Of a stretch of 64,000 bases of DNA, positions 26,350-34,431 are shown piece by piece; position 1 is the first letter of the stretch; each line of letters begins with the position of its first letter. This DNA comes from Thalassotalea sp. PP2-459. GTDB lineage: Bacteria > Pseudomonadota > Gammaproteobacteria > Enterobacterales > Alteromonadaceae. The notes beneath the pieces were generated by a model, which was not told the DNA's origin, did not search any database, and saw only the letters and a program-made list of their open reading frames with translations. The position numbers and the translations under genes are program-made. The stretch covers positions 22,493-86,492 of the forward strand of contig NZ_MKQD01000056.1 in NCBI RefSeq assembly GCF_001913705.1, given 5' to 3'.

Positions 26350-27975
26350 GTGACAGTTACATCGGCGAGTCAATATTTTAGAATATTAGTGACATTATCA
26401 GCTATGTTTCTTGGGGGTTGCGACTCTTATAAAGCTGACTCGCTGAGTGAAAGAAGCTTGATTTATTGTAGCGAAGGATCCCCTGAAATTTTAAATCCTC
26501 AACTCGTTACGTCAGGCGTCACTGTTGATGCAACATCTAAACAACTTTACAATCAATTAATTGCGTTTGATGTGGCTACTAACGAGGTCACCCCTTCAAT
26601 AGCTAAATCTTGGCATGTAACACAAGACAATAAAAAAATTACCTTTTATTTGCGAAGAAACGTTGCTTTTCATCATACACAATATTTTATGCCCACAAGG
26701 CATTTAAATGCAGATGACGTGTTATTTAGCTTCAACCGCATATTAGATCCTAGCCAAGTTTTTCATGATGTTTCTGGCGGAAAATACCCTTTTTTCGATA
26801 GCGTTGGTTTTGCTGACGTCATCGAGTCACTTGAAAAAATAAACGAATACACTATCAGGTTTAATCTTAAACGTGCTGACAGTTCATTTTTAGCAAACCT
26901 TGCTACCGACTTTTCAGTAATACTATCTCGAGAATATGCTGAGTTATTAATACGTTCAAACAGACTAGAAGATATCGATACATTGCCTATAGGTACAGGC
27001 CCTTATAAGTTTAAAGAATATCGAACTGGTTCATATATTCGTTATGAGCCTCATGCAGAATATTGGGAAGGCCAGCCAAAGCTGCAACAACTTATTTTTG
27101 ATATAACCCCTAGCAATACCGGCAGATTAACTAAATTACTTGCTGGGGAGTGTGATGTTATTGGTTACCCTATTGCACATAAAAAAATAAACAACAATCC
27201 TTTGCTAACACTTGAAGACGTCACGGCTTTTAATATTGGTTATTTAGGCTTTAATACTGCAAAGCCACCTTTTAATAACAAATTAATACGAAGAGCGGTC
27301 GCACATGCCATTAACAAACAGGCGATTTTAGATACTGTATATTTTGGTGATGCAAAAGCCGAATCTGCCAATTCAATTTTACCCCCTTCTTCCTGGGCAT
27401 ATGCTGAGGATACCCATGATATCGAATACTCCATTGAACAAGCGGAATTGTTATTAACACAAGCAGGGATCACTGATGGTTTAACAATAGATTTATGGGC
27501 AATGCCCGTGCAACGTGCCTACAACCCTGATGCAGTAACGATGGCCAAGCTTATTCAGGCGGATCTGCAAAAAATCGGTATAACCGTCAATATCATTAGT
27601 TATAATTGGCAAGAATTTTTAAGACGTTTAGCACTTGGCGAGCACCAATCGGTACTTTTAGGTTGGTCGGCTGATCACCCTGATCCCGATAATTTTTTTA
27701 CTCCCTTACTTAGTTGTGGCTCTGCTGAAACAGGCAATAATAGAACTTTTTGGTGTAACCAACAATTTGAAAAATTACTTCAAGGAGCGCTAAAAATCAC
27801 TGATGTTGAACAACGTAAAGCATTATATCGAGAAGCTCAAAAAATTGCCGCTGAAGAATTGCCGCTGTTTCCTATTGCACACTCTAAGCGATTCCAAGCA
27901 CGTAAAATATCCGTAAAGGGTGATATATTACACCCCTTTGGTGGCATTAGCTTTGGTGGGGTAGAAAAACAATAA
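26350..27975 (+). CDS. sapA: SapA-type periplasmic peptide-binding lipoprotein
   Basis: 541 residues of the SBP_bac_5 (DppA/OppA/SapA) family. The leader ends in LSAMFLGGC, a lipobox with Cys at about residue 25, so the protein is probably a lipoprotein. The family strings PSIAKSWHVTQDNKKITFYLR and GTGPYKFKEYRTGSYIRYE are present. It is the binding component of the Sap ABC importer, linked in enterics to antimicrobial peptide resistance and putrescine or K+ traffic; substrate here unknown. GTG start, weak ribosome site, 9 bp after pspF. Confidence 0.9.
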   Translation: MTVTSASQYFRILVTLSAMFLGGCDSYKADSLSERSLIYCSEGSPEILNPQLVTSGVTVDATSKQLYNQLIAFDVATNEVTPSIAKSWHVTQDNKKITFYLRRNVAFHHTQYFMPTRHLNADDVLFSFNRILDPSQVFHDVSGGKYPFFDSVGFADVIESLEKINEYTIRFNLKRADSSFLANLATDFSVILSREYAELLIRSNRLEDIDTLPIGTGPYKFKEYRTGSYIRYEPHAEYWEGQPKLQQLIFDITPSNTGRLTKLLAGECDVIGYPIAHKKINNNPLLTLEDVTAFNIGYLGFNTAKPPFNNKLIRRAVAHAINKQAILDTVYFGDAKAESANSILPPSSWAYAEDTHDIEYSIEQAELLLTQAGITDGLTIDLWAMPVQRAYNPDAVTMAKLIQADLQKIGITVNIISYNWQEFLRRLALGEHQSVLLGWSADHPDPDNFFTPLLSCGSAETGNNRTFWCNQQFEKLLQGALKITDVEQRKALYREAQKIAAEELPLFPIAHSKRFQARKISVKGDILHPFGGISFGGVEKQ

Positions 27976-27976
27976 C

Positions 27977-29005
27977 ATGCTAATTTTTACCTTAAGGCGC
28001 TTAAATTTATTTTTCTTCACCATGTTAGTATTGACGCTTTTAACCTTTAGTTTAAGCTTTTTCTTTCCTGGCGAACAAATTATCAATGTTACTGGGCAAA
28101 TAGATGCAACGCCTGAACAAATAGCGTTAATTGCGTTAGATTACAACAAGCATGAATCATTAATCATGCAATACTGGAGCTACCTAGTACATCTTTTTAA
28201 CGGAGACTTAGGTGTTTCTATGGCCTCAAGAATTCCTATTATGGATGAAATGATGAGCCACCTTCCTGCCACGATAGAGCTCACGACTGTTGCTTTAATT
28301 ATTGCAATGGTTGTTGGTATTCCAATCGGTTTTATCGCCGCTATTCGGCACCGAAAAAAAACTGATGATATCATTTTAGCTGTGTCGATGGTTGGCTATT
28401 CAATCCCTATTTTTTGGCTCGCTTTACTTGCCATCTTAATTTTTTCTATTCAACTCGCCTGGTTACCTTCTGCTGGGCAAATCAGTTTAGTTTATGAGAT
28501 TGAACAGGTAACGGGTATTTTATTTTTTGATATTTTATTAAGTGATAACCCTTATAAATGGCAAGCTTTTCAAAACGCGAGTGTGCATATATTATTACCT
28601 GCTTGTGTTGTCGCTCTTGCACCTGCCACGGTTTTTGTTCGATTAGCAAGAACATCAATGTTAACCGTATTAGATTCACATTATATAAAAGCAGCTATGG
28701 CAAAAGGACTAACCTTTCAACAACTTATTTTTAGACATGCGATTAAAAATGCGATGGTTAATGTGATTAGAGACGTCGGCTTACAATTTGCTAATTTAGT
28801 TACATTAGCAATGGTAACAGAGGTTATTTTCAACTGGCCAGGCATCGGAAATTGGCTAATTCAGAGTATTTACCAGCGTGATTATACTGCCATACAAGGC
28901 GGGCTATTAGCCCTTTCAAGCTTCATATTTATCGTGCATATTTTTACAGATTTTATTTACGCAAGCTTAAACCCATTAGCACGAGGTATTAAGTATGGCT
29001 CGTGA
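27977..29005 (+). CDS. sapB: Sap ABC transporter permease SapB
   Basis: 342 residues, a DppB-like inner-membrane permease with about six transmembrane helices (for example 9-29, 99-120, 135-158, 195-215, 265-290, 305-325). The EAA loop is in DSHYIKAAMAKGLTFQQLIF (about 233-252), where the ATPase docks. The first helix and the FFPGEQIINVTGQ periplasmic stretch are typical of SapB. It starts one base after sapA stops. Confidence 0.92.
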   Translation: MLIFTLRRLNLFFFTMLVLTLLTFSLSFFFPGEQIINVTGQIDATPEQIALIALDYNKHESLIMQYWSYLVHLFNGDLGVSMASRIPIMDEMMSHLPATIELTTVALIIAMVVGIPIGFIAAIRHRKKTDDIILAVSMVGYSIPIFWLALLAILIFSIQLAWLPSAGQISLVYEIEQVTGILFFDILLSDNPYKWQAFQNASVHILLPACVVALAPATVFVRLARTSMLTVLDSHYIKAAMAKGLTFQQLIFRHAIKNAMVNVIRDVGLQFANLVTLAMVTEVIFNWPGIGNWLIQSIYQRDYTAIQGGLLALSSFIFIVHIFTDFIYASLNPLARGIKYGS

Positions 29006-29888
29006 TAAAACATATACGGAAGAAGAGTTTCCTTCACCATTAGTACAGTTATGGCATAACTTTAAGCAATCACCCGCAGTGATGATTGGCTTTGGGTGTT
29101 TTATTTTTTTAGTCTTGTTAGCAATATTTTCACCTCTGATATCTCCTTATTCGCCGATAGAAAATAATCTTGACGCTATTCTGCTTCCACCCGCGTGGCA
29201 TAACGATGGTGATGTTAGCTATTTGCTAGGAACTGATAATTTAGGCCGCGATATGCTGTCTCGTTTAATGCACGGTGCATCGTTAACCTTTGGTTTAAGT
29301 TTTATTGTTGTCATCTTATCTATGTTTGTCGGAGTGATAATCGGTTCTATTTCAGCGTTGACTAAAGGGGTAAAATCAAGCTTTCTTAACCACTTTTTAG
29401 ATGTCATTCTTTCCATTCCATCGTTGCTTTTAGCCATTATTATCGTTGCTATTCTTGGGCCAGGTCTTAGCAATACATTATGGGCTATTGTGATCATTCT
29501 AATTCCACAGTTTATACATATTACAAGAAATGCTGTTGTACAAGAATTTAAAAAGGACTATGTACTTGCATCAAAACTTGATGGTGCAAGTAACATTCGA
29601 ATCCTTTATTACTCTATTTACCCTAATATTATTGAAAAAATGATCAGCCAAGCCACGCTCGCTCAATCTGCTGCAATATTAGACATAGCAACCTTAGGAT
29701 TTTTAGGGCTTGGTGCGCCTATCCCAATGCCTGAGTGGGGAGCAATGTTGGCTAATGGTATTGATTTATTTTATATCGCGCCGTGGACTGTTTATCTACC
29801 AGGGCTTGCGATTTTATTTGCCGTTGTTGCCACCAATTTAGTCGGTGAAGGCATGCGACATGCGCTGAAAGTCAGGAAAGAACATTAA
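28995..29888 (+). CDS. sapC: Sap ABC transporter permease SapC
   Basis: 297 residues, DppC-like permease partner of SapB. An N-terminal OppC_N segment with the helix PAVMIGFGCFIFLVLLAIFSP, then the permease domain with the EAA loop in KDYVLASKLDGASNIRILYY (about 184-203). The motif LLGTDNLGRDMLSRLMHGA, universal in DppC-type permeases, is at about 77-95. It overlaps sapB by 11 bases and shares its last base with the sapD start. Confidence 0.93.
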   Translation: MARDKTYTEEEFPSPLVQLWHNFKQSPAVMIGFGCFIFLVLLAIFSPLISPYSPIENNLDAILLPPAWHNDGDVSYLLGTDNLGRDMLSRLMHGASLTFGLSFIVVILSMFVGVIIGSISALTKGVKSSFLNHFLDVILSIPSLLLAIIIVAILGPGLSNTLWAIVIILIPQFIHITRNAVVQEFKKDYVLASKLDGASNIRILYYSIYPNIIEKMISQATLAQSAAILDIATLGFLGLGAPIPMPEWGAMLANGIDLFYIAPWTVYLPGLAILFAVVATNLVGEGMRHALKVRKEH

Positions 29889-30880
29889 TGAACTTACTTG
29901 ATATTCGCAATCTATCCATCAGATTACTTACCACAACCTCTTCAATTTTAGCGGTTGATCGGGTGAGTTTAACCATGAAAGAAGGGGAAGTTCGCGGTCT
30001 AGTTGGAGAATCTGGTTCGGGCAAGTCTTTACTTGCACAAGCCATCATGGGTGTATTAGATGATAAATGGAAAGTAGATGCTGATCGTTTTCATTGGCGT
30101 GGACAAGATCTAATGCGGTTATCGCTAGAAGAAAGAAAAGCCATTATTACCAAAGATGTGGCGATAATTTTTCAGGAGCCTATGGCTTGTTTAGATCCAA
30201 CAACAACTATTGGCGCACAACTTGAGGAAGCGGTCTCAGGAGAACAACTAACCGGCTTTTTTTGGCAACGAAAACAACAACGAAAGCTTGCTGCAATTAA
30301 TTTATTGCATAAAGTTGGTATTAAAAACCACGAGAAATGTGTGCATAGCTATCCGCATCAGTTAACAGAGGCGCTTTGCCAAAGGGTGATGATAGCCATG
30401 GCATTAGCGCGAAAGCCACTATTACTGATTGCAGATGAACCAACGGCTGCCATGGAAAGTACCAATCAAGACCAGATCTTTCGTCTACTTGCAAGTCTCA
30501 ATCAATTAAAGAATATGTCTATTCTTCTTATTAGCCATGATTTAGAAAATGTCACCCATTGGACAAAAAATATAACGGTTATGTACTCAGGTCAATTTGT
30601 GGAAGCAGGAACAACAGAGCAAATATTTCACACGCCGTTTCATCCATACACCCGCGCGTTAGTTGATAGCAGTCCTATGGCAAATATGCAGATACCTGCT
30701 AAATCACGCTTGATGACGTTACCCGGTAGCATTCCTATATTGCAACATCTACCCATAGGGTGTCGACTTGGACCACGTTGTCCGAAAGCACAAAAGGCGT
30801 GTGTGCAAGCCCCTAAAGTTAAAAATTATCACGGACATCAAGTAAGTTGTCATTATTCATTGAAGGATAGCTATAAATGA
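29888..30880 (+). CDS. sapD: Sap ABC transporter ATPase SapD
   Basis: 330 residues. Walker A GESGSGKS (about 39-46), Walker B LLLIADEPTA (about 178-187). The ABC signature reads QLTEALCQRV instead of LSGGQ, a degeneracy also found in E. coli SapD. The C-terminal oligopeptide-transporter region with GCRLGPRCPKAQKAC carries Cys residues like those that bind an Fe-S cluster or metal in DppD-type ATPases. Overlaps sapC by one base and sapF by four. Confidence 0.92.
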   Translation: MNLLDIRNLSIRLLTTTSSILAVDRVSLTMKEGEVRGLVGESGSGKSLLAQAIMGVLDDKWKVDADRFHWRGQDLMRLSLEERKAIITKDVAIIFQEPMACLDPTTTIGAQLEEAVSGEQLTGFFWQRKQQRKLAAINLLHKVGIKNHEKCVHSYPHQLTEALCQRVMIAMALARKPLLLIADEPTAAMESTNQDQIFRLLASLNQLKNMSILLISHDLENVTHWTKNITVMYSGQFVEAGTTEQIFHTPFHPYTRALVDSSPMANMQIPAKSRLMTLPGSIPILQHLPIGCRLGPRCPKAQKACVQAPKVKNYHGHQVSCHYSLKDSYK

Positions 30881-31659
30881 CAGCTTTATTACAGGTAAAT
30901 AATTTAAGTAAAACCTATCGAATTACGAAAAGCTGGTTTAATCGTACATTAGTTCCTGCGTTGGAGCCTGTTTCATTTACATTGGATGCACATAGAACGC
31001 TCGCGATAGTAGGTGAGGCAGGTTCTGGAAAGTCAACGCTTGCGAAGCTTCTAGTGGGAGCAGAAAAGCCAACAACAGGCACAATTAAATTAAACGCACA
31101 GTTACTCCAAGATGGTAATTTTAAACAGCGCTGTCAGCATATACGGATGATTTTTCAAGATTCAGGCACCACGTTAAACCCTAGTTTAACCATTCAACAA
31201 TTGCTTGATGAACCTTTATATTTAAATACCCAGTTAAATGAAGCACAACGCACTGATTTGATCATTGCGACCTTAAAAAAAGTAGGATTACTTGCAGAGC
31301 ATATGAATTTTTACCCTCATATGTTTTCAGGTGGTCAAAAGCAGCGTATATCGTTAGCTCGCGCTATTATTTTAGAGCCACAAGTTATCATTCTTGATGA
31401 AGCGCTTGCCGCATTAGATCCGTCATTACGATCTCAAATGATAAATTTATTACTCGACTTGCAACAACAAATGGGACTTGGCTTTATTTTGATTTCTCAT
31501 AACTTGGGTATCGTTAGGCATTTTAGTGACGAAATAATGGTGCTGTGTAAAGGACAAGTCGTTGAAATGGGTAATACCACCGCCGTACTACGAAACCCTA
31601 AGCATAAATATACCAAAAAGCTGATTATGAGCCAACGCTTCCAACTCTCGAAAAAATAA
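30877..31659 (+). CDS. sapF: Sap ABC transporter ATPase SapF
   Basis: 260 residues. Walker A GEAGSGKS (about 46-53), a normal signature FSGGQKQRISLARAI (about 151-165), and Walker B VIILDEALAALD (about 171-182), where the usual DEPT is DEAL as in E. coli SapF. It pairs with SapD to energise the importer. Last gene of pspF-sapABCDF; a terminator follows at 31724. Confidence 0.92.
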   Translation: MTALLQVNNLSKTYRITKSWFNRTLVPALEPVSFTLDAHRTLAIVGEAGSGKSTLAKLLVGAEKPTTGTIKLNAQLLQDGNFKQRCQHIRMIFQDSGTTLNPSLTIQQLLDEPLYLNTQLNEAQRTDLIIATLKKVGLLAEHMNFYPHMFSGGQKQRISLARAIILEPQVIILDEALAALDPSLRSQMINLLLDLQQQMGLGFILISHNLGIVRHFSDEIMVLCKGQVVEMGNTTAVLRNPKHKYTKKLIMSQRFQLSKK

Positions 31660-31661
31660 CC

Positions 31662-31700
31662 TTAAAGATTAAGGGGTCAGGTACATTAAAGATTAAATTG
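31662..31700. repeat. Possible REP/RAYT-type element remnant
   Basis: TTAAAGATTAA occurs twice, separated by GGGGTCAGGTACA. AGATTAAGGGGTCAGGT is a string I associate with ends of REP-associated (Y1) transposase units in marine gammaproteobacteria; this is from memory only. No transposase is nearby. Confidence 0.3.
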
Positions 31701-31723
31701 GTATCAGACATGAGTAGAGATTA

Positions 31724-31746
31724 AAAAGGCCGCATAGCGGCCTTTT
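31724..31746. terminator. Bidirectional terminator between sapF and ppiD
   Basis: AAAAGGCCGC/GCGGCCTTTT stem of 10 bp with a 3-base loop, A-run before and T-run after. It serves the convergent sapF and ppiD. Confidence 0.85.
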
Positions 31747-31771
31747 GACGATTCACGTATTAACGGCATAA

Positions 31772-33682
31772 TTAATATTGATTAGATGCCTGTATCGATG
31801 AACGACGTGTAATCTTGGCTTCTGCTTTTAACGCTTCAACGTAAGACGCATAACCTGACTGTGCCAATTGCTGCGTAAGTTGTTCTGCTAAGCGCGGCGT
31901 TGTCTCCGCTTCTTCGCTTTCATTTACCGCGGTTACATTAACAACAGCATAGTCACCCGTTGTCAAACTTACCGTTGTTGCAGAAACAGTATCTCCTTTT
32001 GGATGAGGCAATTTGAAAGCTTCTCGCACTAAGTTAGCGTCAAGGTTACTACCATATCGTGCTACATCAGCTTGTTGTTCAAAACTTGTTTGACTCGCTG
32101 CTAATTGCTCATCAACGGCTTCTTCATTTCTTATTGAAGCGAGCAATTCTTCTGCTGCCGTTTGTGCTTGTGTTTGCGCTTTTTGTGCCGTTAACGTTTC
32201 ACTGATCGTTGCTTTAACTTCATCAAGAGGTTTTACATTTGCCGCTTGATATTCATTAACACGCAAGACTATAGCTAAGCTATCGCTTACTTCAATAATG
32301 TCTGAGTTAAGGCGTTCTTCTAATACTAAAGAAGAAAACGCAGCTTCTATTGCTTTAGGGTTATCAAAAGGCGCAGTATTACTGTTTTTTGTTAACCAGT
32401 CAGAAGTTTGAACGTTTACATTAATTGCTCCTGCAGCATCTTCTAAGCTATCAGGTACTTCAAAACTTAATTCAGCAGCACGTTGTTGCAATTCAAAGTA
32501 TTTATCTTGTGCTTTGTCTTGGCTTACTGTAACTCTTAATTCTTCAACAACATCAGAGAACGGTTTCACCTTTTCATCTTCTAATGCCGTCAATTTAATT
32601 AAATGCAAACCAAAGTCAGTTTCTACAACATCTGACACCTCTCCAACTTCAGTTAAAGCAAATGCTGCATCGTCAAATGCTTCATCCATTGCACCTCGTT
32701 CTATCCATTCTAAATCACCACCATTTTCACCGCTAAACACATCGGCTGATAACTCTTCAGCTAAAGCCGCAAACTCTTCACCATTGGCAAGACGGGTTTG
32801 AATGTCTTCAATTTTAGCGATTGCTGCTGCTTCATCATCTTCATTTTCAATTAAGATATGCGAGACTCTGCGTTGCTCTTCTTGACGATAATTTGCAATG
32901 TTACTTTGATAATAATCTTGAAGTTCTTGATCAGAAACCGTTATGTTTTTGGCAATTTCATTAACGTCGATAGTAATGTAATCAACCTTTACTTTCTCTG
33001 CGTTTTGATAACGAGCTTGGTTAGCTTGATAATATTGTGAAATCTCTTCATCTGTTACCGACACACTGTCAATAAATTGTTCAGCTGAAATAATGGCATA
33101 GCGTAAATCACGCTTTTGATTTTGTAATGCCATTACTTGTTTTTCTTGAAACGGTAAACTAAATTCTGTTGCAACCAATGCTTGTGAAAGCTGTCGTCTC
33201 GTCATTTCTACACGTAGGTAATCACGAAAATCAGATGATTGATAAAAGCCGTTCTGGTTTATCACCGCTAAATAACGGTTGTTGTCAAACTCACCTTCCA
33301 CTTGAAATGCAGGCATTTCACGGATTGTTTTTTTAATTTGTTCATCACTTACACGAATTGACAAGTCATTAGAGGCTTGATCTATTAGCTCTTGGTTGAT
33401 CAGGTTATCAACAATGCTATTTCTAAAATTAGCCATATATGAAGCATCAGACGCTAATGTTTCAAACATCTCACCATATTGTTGCGCCATGTTAGCACGC
33501 TGCTGCTGAAACGCTTTATCGAATGAAGCTTGCGATATTTTAACGCCATTCACCTCTGCAATTGATGTATCAACACTATTGGTATAACTACCTATCCCTG
33601 CTACTGCAAAAGTAAGGATAATAAAACCAAGAATAATCTTTGCGACTAATCCTTGAGAATTTTCTCTTATATTTTCTAACAT
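31772..33682 (-). CDS. ppiD: Periplasmic chaperone/PPIase PpiD
   Basis: 636 residues. A cytoplasmic N-terminus and single transmembrane helix (about 13-34: AKIILGFIILTFAVAGIGS), a SurA-like N-terminal chaperone region (36-190), a parvulin domain (about 265-365) with RRVSHILIENEDD and FGLHLIKL, and a C-terminal chaperone part. It helps newly exported proteins fold at the Sec translocon. It lies in the E. coli order lon-hupB-ppiD. There is a 183-bp gap to hupB containing the hupB terminator, so ppiD has its own promoter. Confidence 0.94.
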   Translation of the reverse strand: MLENIRENSQGLVAKIILGFIILTFAVAGIGSYTNSVDTSIAEVNGVKISQASFDKAFQQQRANMAQQYGEMFETLASDASYMANFRNSIVDNLINQELIDQASNDLSIRVSDEQIKKTIREMPAFQVEGEFDNNRYLAVINQNGFYQSSDFRDYLRVEMTRRQLSQALVATEFSLPFQEKQVMALQNQKRDLRYAIISAEQFIDSVSVTDEEISQYYQANQARYQNAEKVKVDYITIDVNEIAKNITVSDQELQDYYQSNIANYRQEEQRRVSHILIENEDDEAAAIAKIEDIQTRLANGEEFAALAEELSADVFSGENGGDLEWIERGAMDEAFDDAAFALTEVGEVSDVVETDFGLHLIKLTALEDEKVKPFSDVVEELRVTVSQDKAQDKYFELQQRAAELSFEVPDSLEDAAGAINVNVQTSDWLTKNSNTAPFDNPKAIEAAFSSLVLEERLNSDIIEVSDSLAIVLRVNEYQAANVKPLDEVKATISETLTAQKAQTQAQTAAEELLASIRNEEAVDEQLAASQTSFEQQADVARYGSNLDANLVREAFKLPHPKGDTVSATTVSLTTGDYAVVNVTAVNESEEAETTPRLAEQLTQQLAQSGYASYVEALKAEAKITRRSSIQASNQY

Positions 33683-33814
33683 CGTTTTCTCTCAACACTA
33701 GGTTTTTAAACCTGAAGATAATTATCTGCGCGCGATTTTATCAGATGGAACGCTAAGCTTGAAGCTATCTGTAAAATTATTCGAAATATTCTTATTAAAT
33801 TTTTGGTAGATAAC

Positions 33815-33841
33815 AAAAGACCACCTTTAAGGTGGTCTTTT
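33815..33841 (-). terminator. Terminator of hupB
   Basis: AAAAGACCACCTT and AAGGTGGTCTTTT form a nearly continuous palindromic stem of 12-13 bp with flanking A/T runs, 25 bp after the hupB stop. Confidence 0.85.
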
Positions 33842-33865
33842 GGAATGCTTATTTAGTAACTGTGA

Positions 33866-34138
33866 TTAGTTACAAGCATCTTTTAAAGCTTTACCAGCTT
33901 TGAAAGATGGAATTTTTGCTGCAGCAATTTCAATAGTAGCACCAGTTTGTGGGTTACGGCCTGTGCGTGCTGCACGGTCACGTACTGAAAAAGTACCGAA
34001 ACCAACTAGAGCAACTTGCTCACCACTTTTTAATTCTTCTGTAACAGCTTCGATAAATGAATCTAAAGCACGACCAGCCGCTGCTTTAGAAATGTCAGCA
34101 CCCGCAGCAATTTTCTCGATTAATTGAGATTTATTCAC
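33866..34138 (-). CDS. hupB: DNA-binding protein HU-beta
   Basis: 90 residues. The start [20 protein letters not shown] and the arm region [20 protein letters not shown] (about 46-65) are characteristic of HU-beta. It bends DNA and compacts the nucleoid. It stands between lon and ppiD as in E. coli. The 293-bp gap to lon contains no other recognisable gene. Confidence 0.97.
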   Translation of the reverse strand: MNKSQLIEKIAAGADISKAAAGRALDSFIEAVTEELKSGEQVALVGFGTFSVRDRAARTGRNPQTGATIEIAAAKIPSFKAGKALKDACN

Positions 34139-34431
34139 AGTATATTCCCCTTCAATTGTTATTATTCAGCGCCATCTTTTGTTAATTTAGCGTCCTGCAA
34201 AAGCTTTTATAACAAGCTTCTTTTTGAACATCAAGCACTGAGTTAAAGAAAATCTAAAATTAAGATAATTTTAATTATCTCCAGCAGACCCCTTGTTTAT
34301 ATTGGGGTACAGCGCCATTAGCCTCATTAACTTACCATAGTTACAGCGTTTGGAAAGCCTTTATTGCAAATTTTTGCGATTTTTTTCACTTTTTTTGCTT
34401 ATTTACTCAAAAAAGCATCAGTTTTCAGGTG

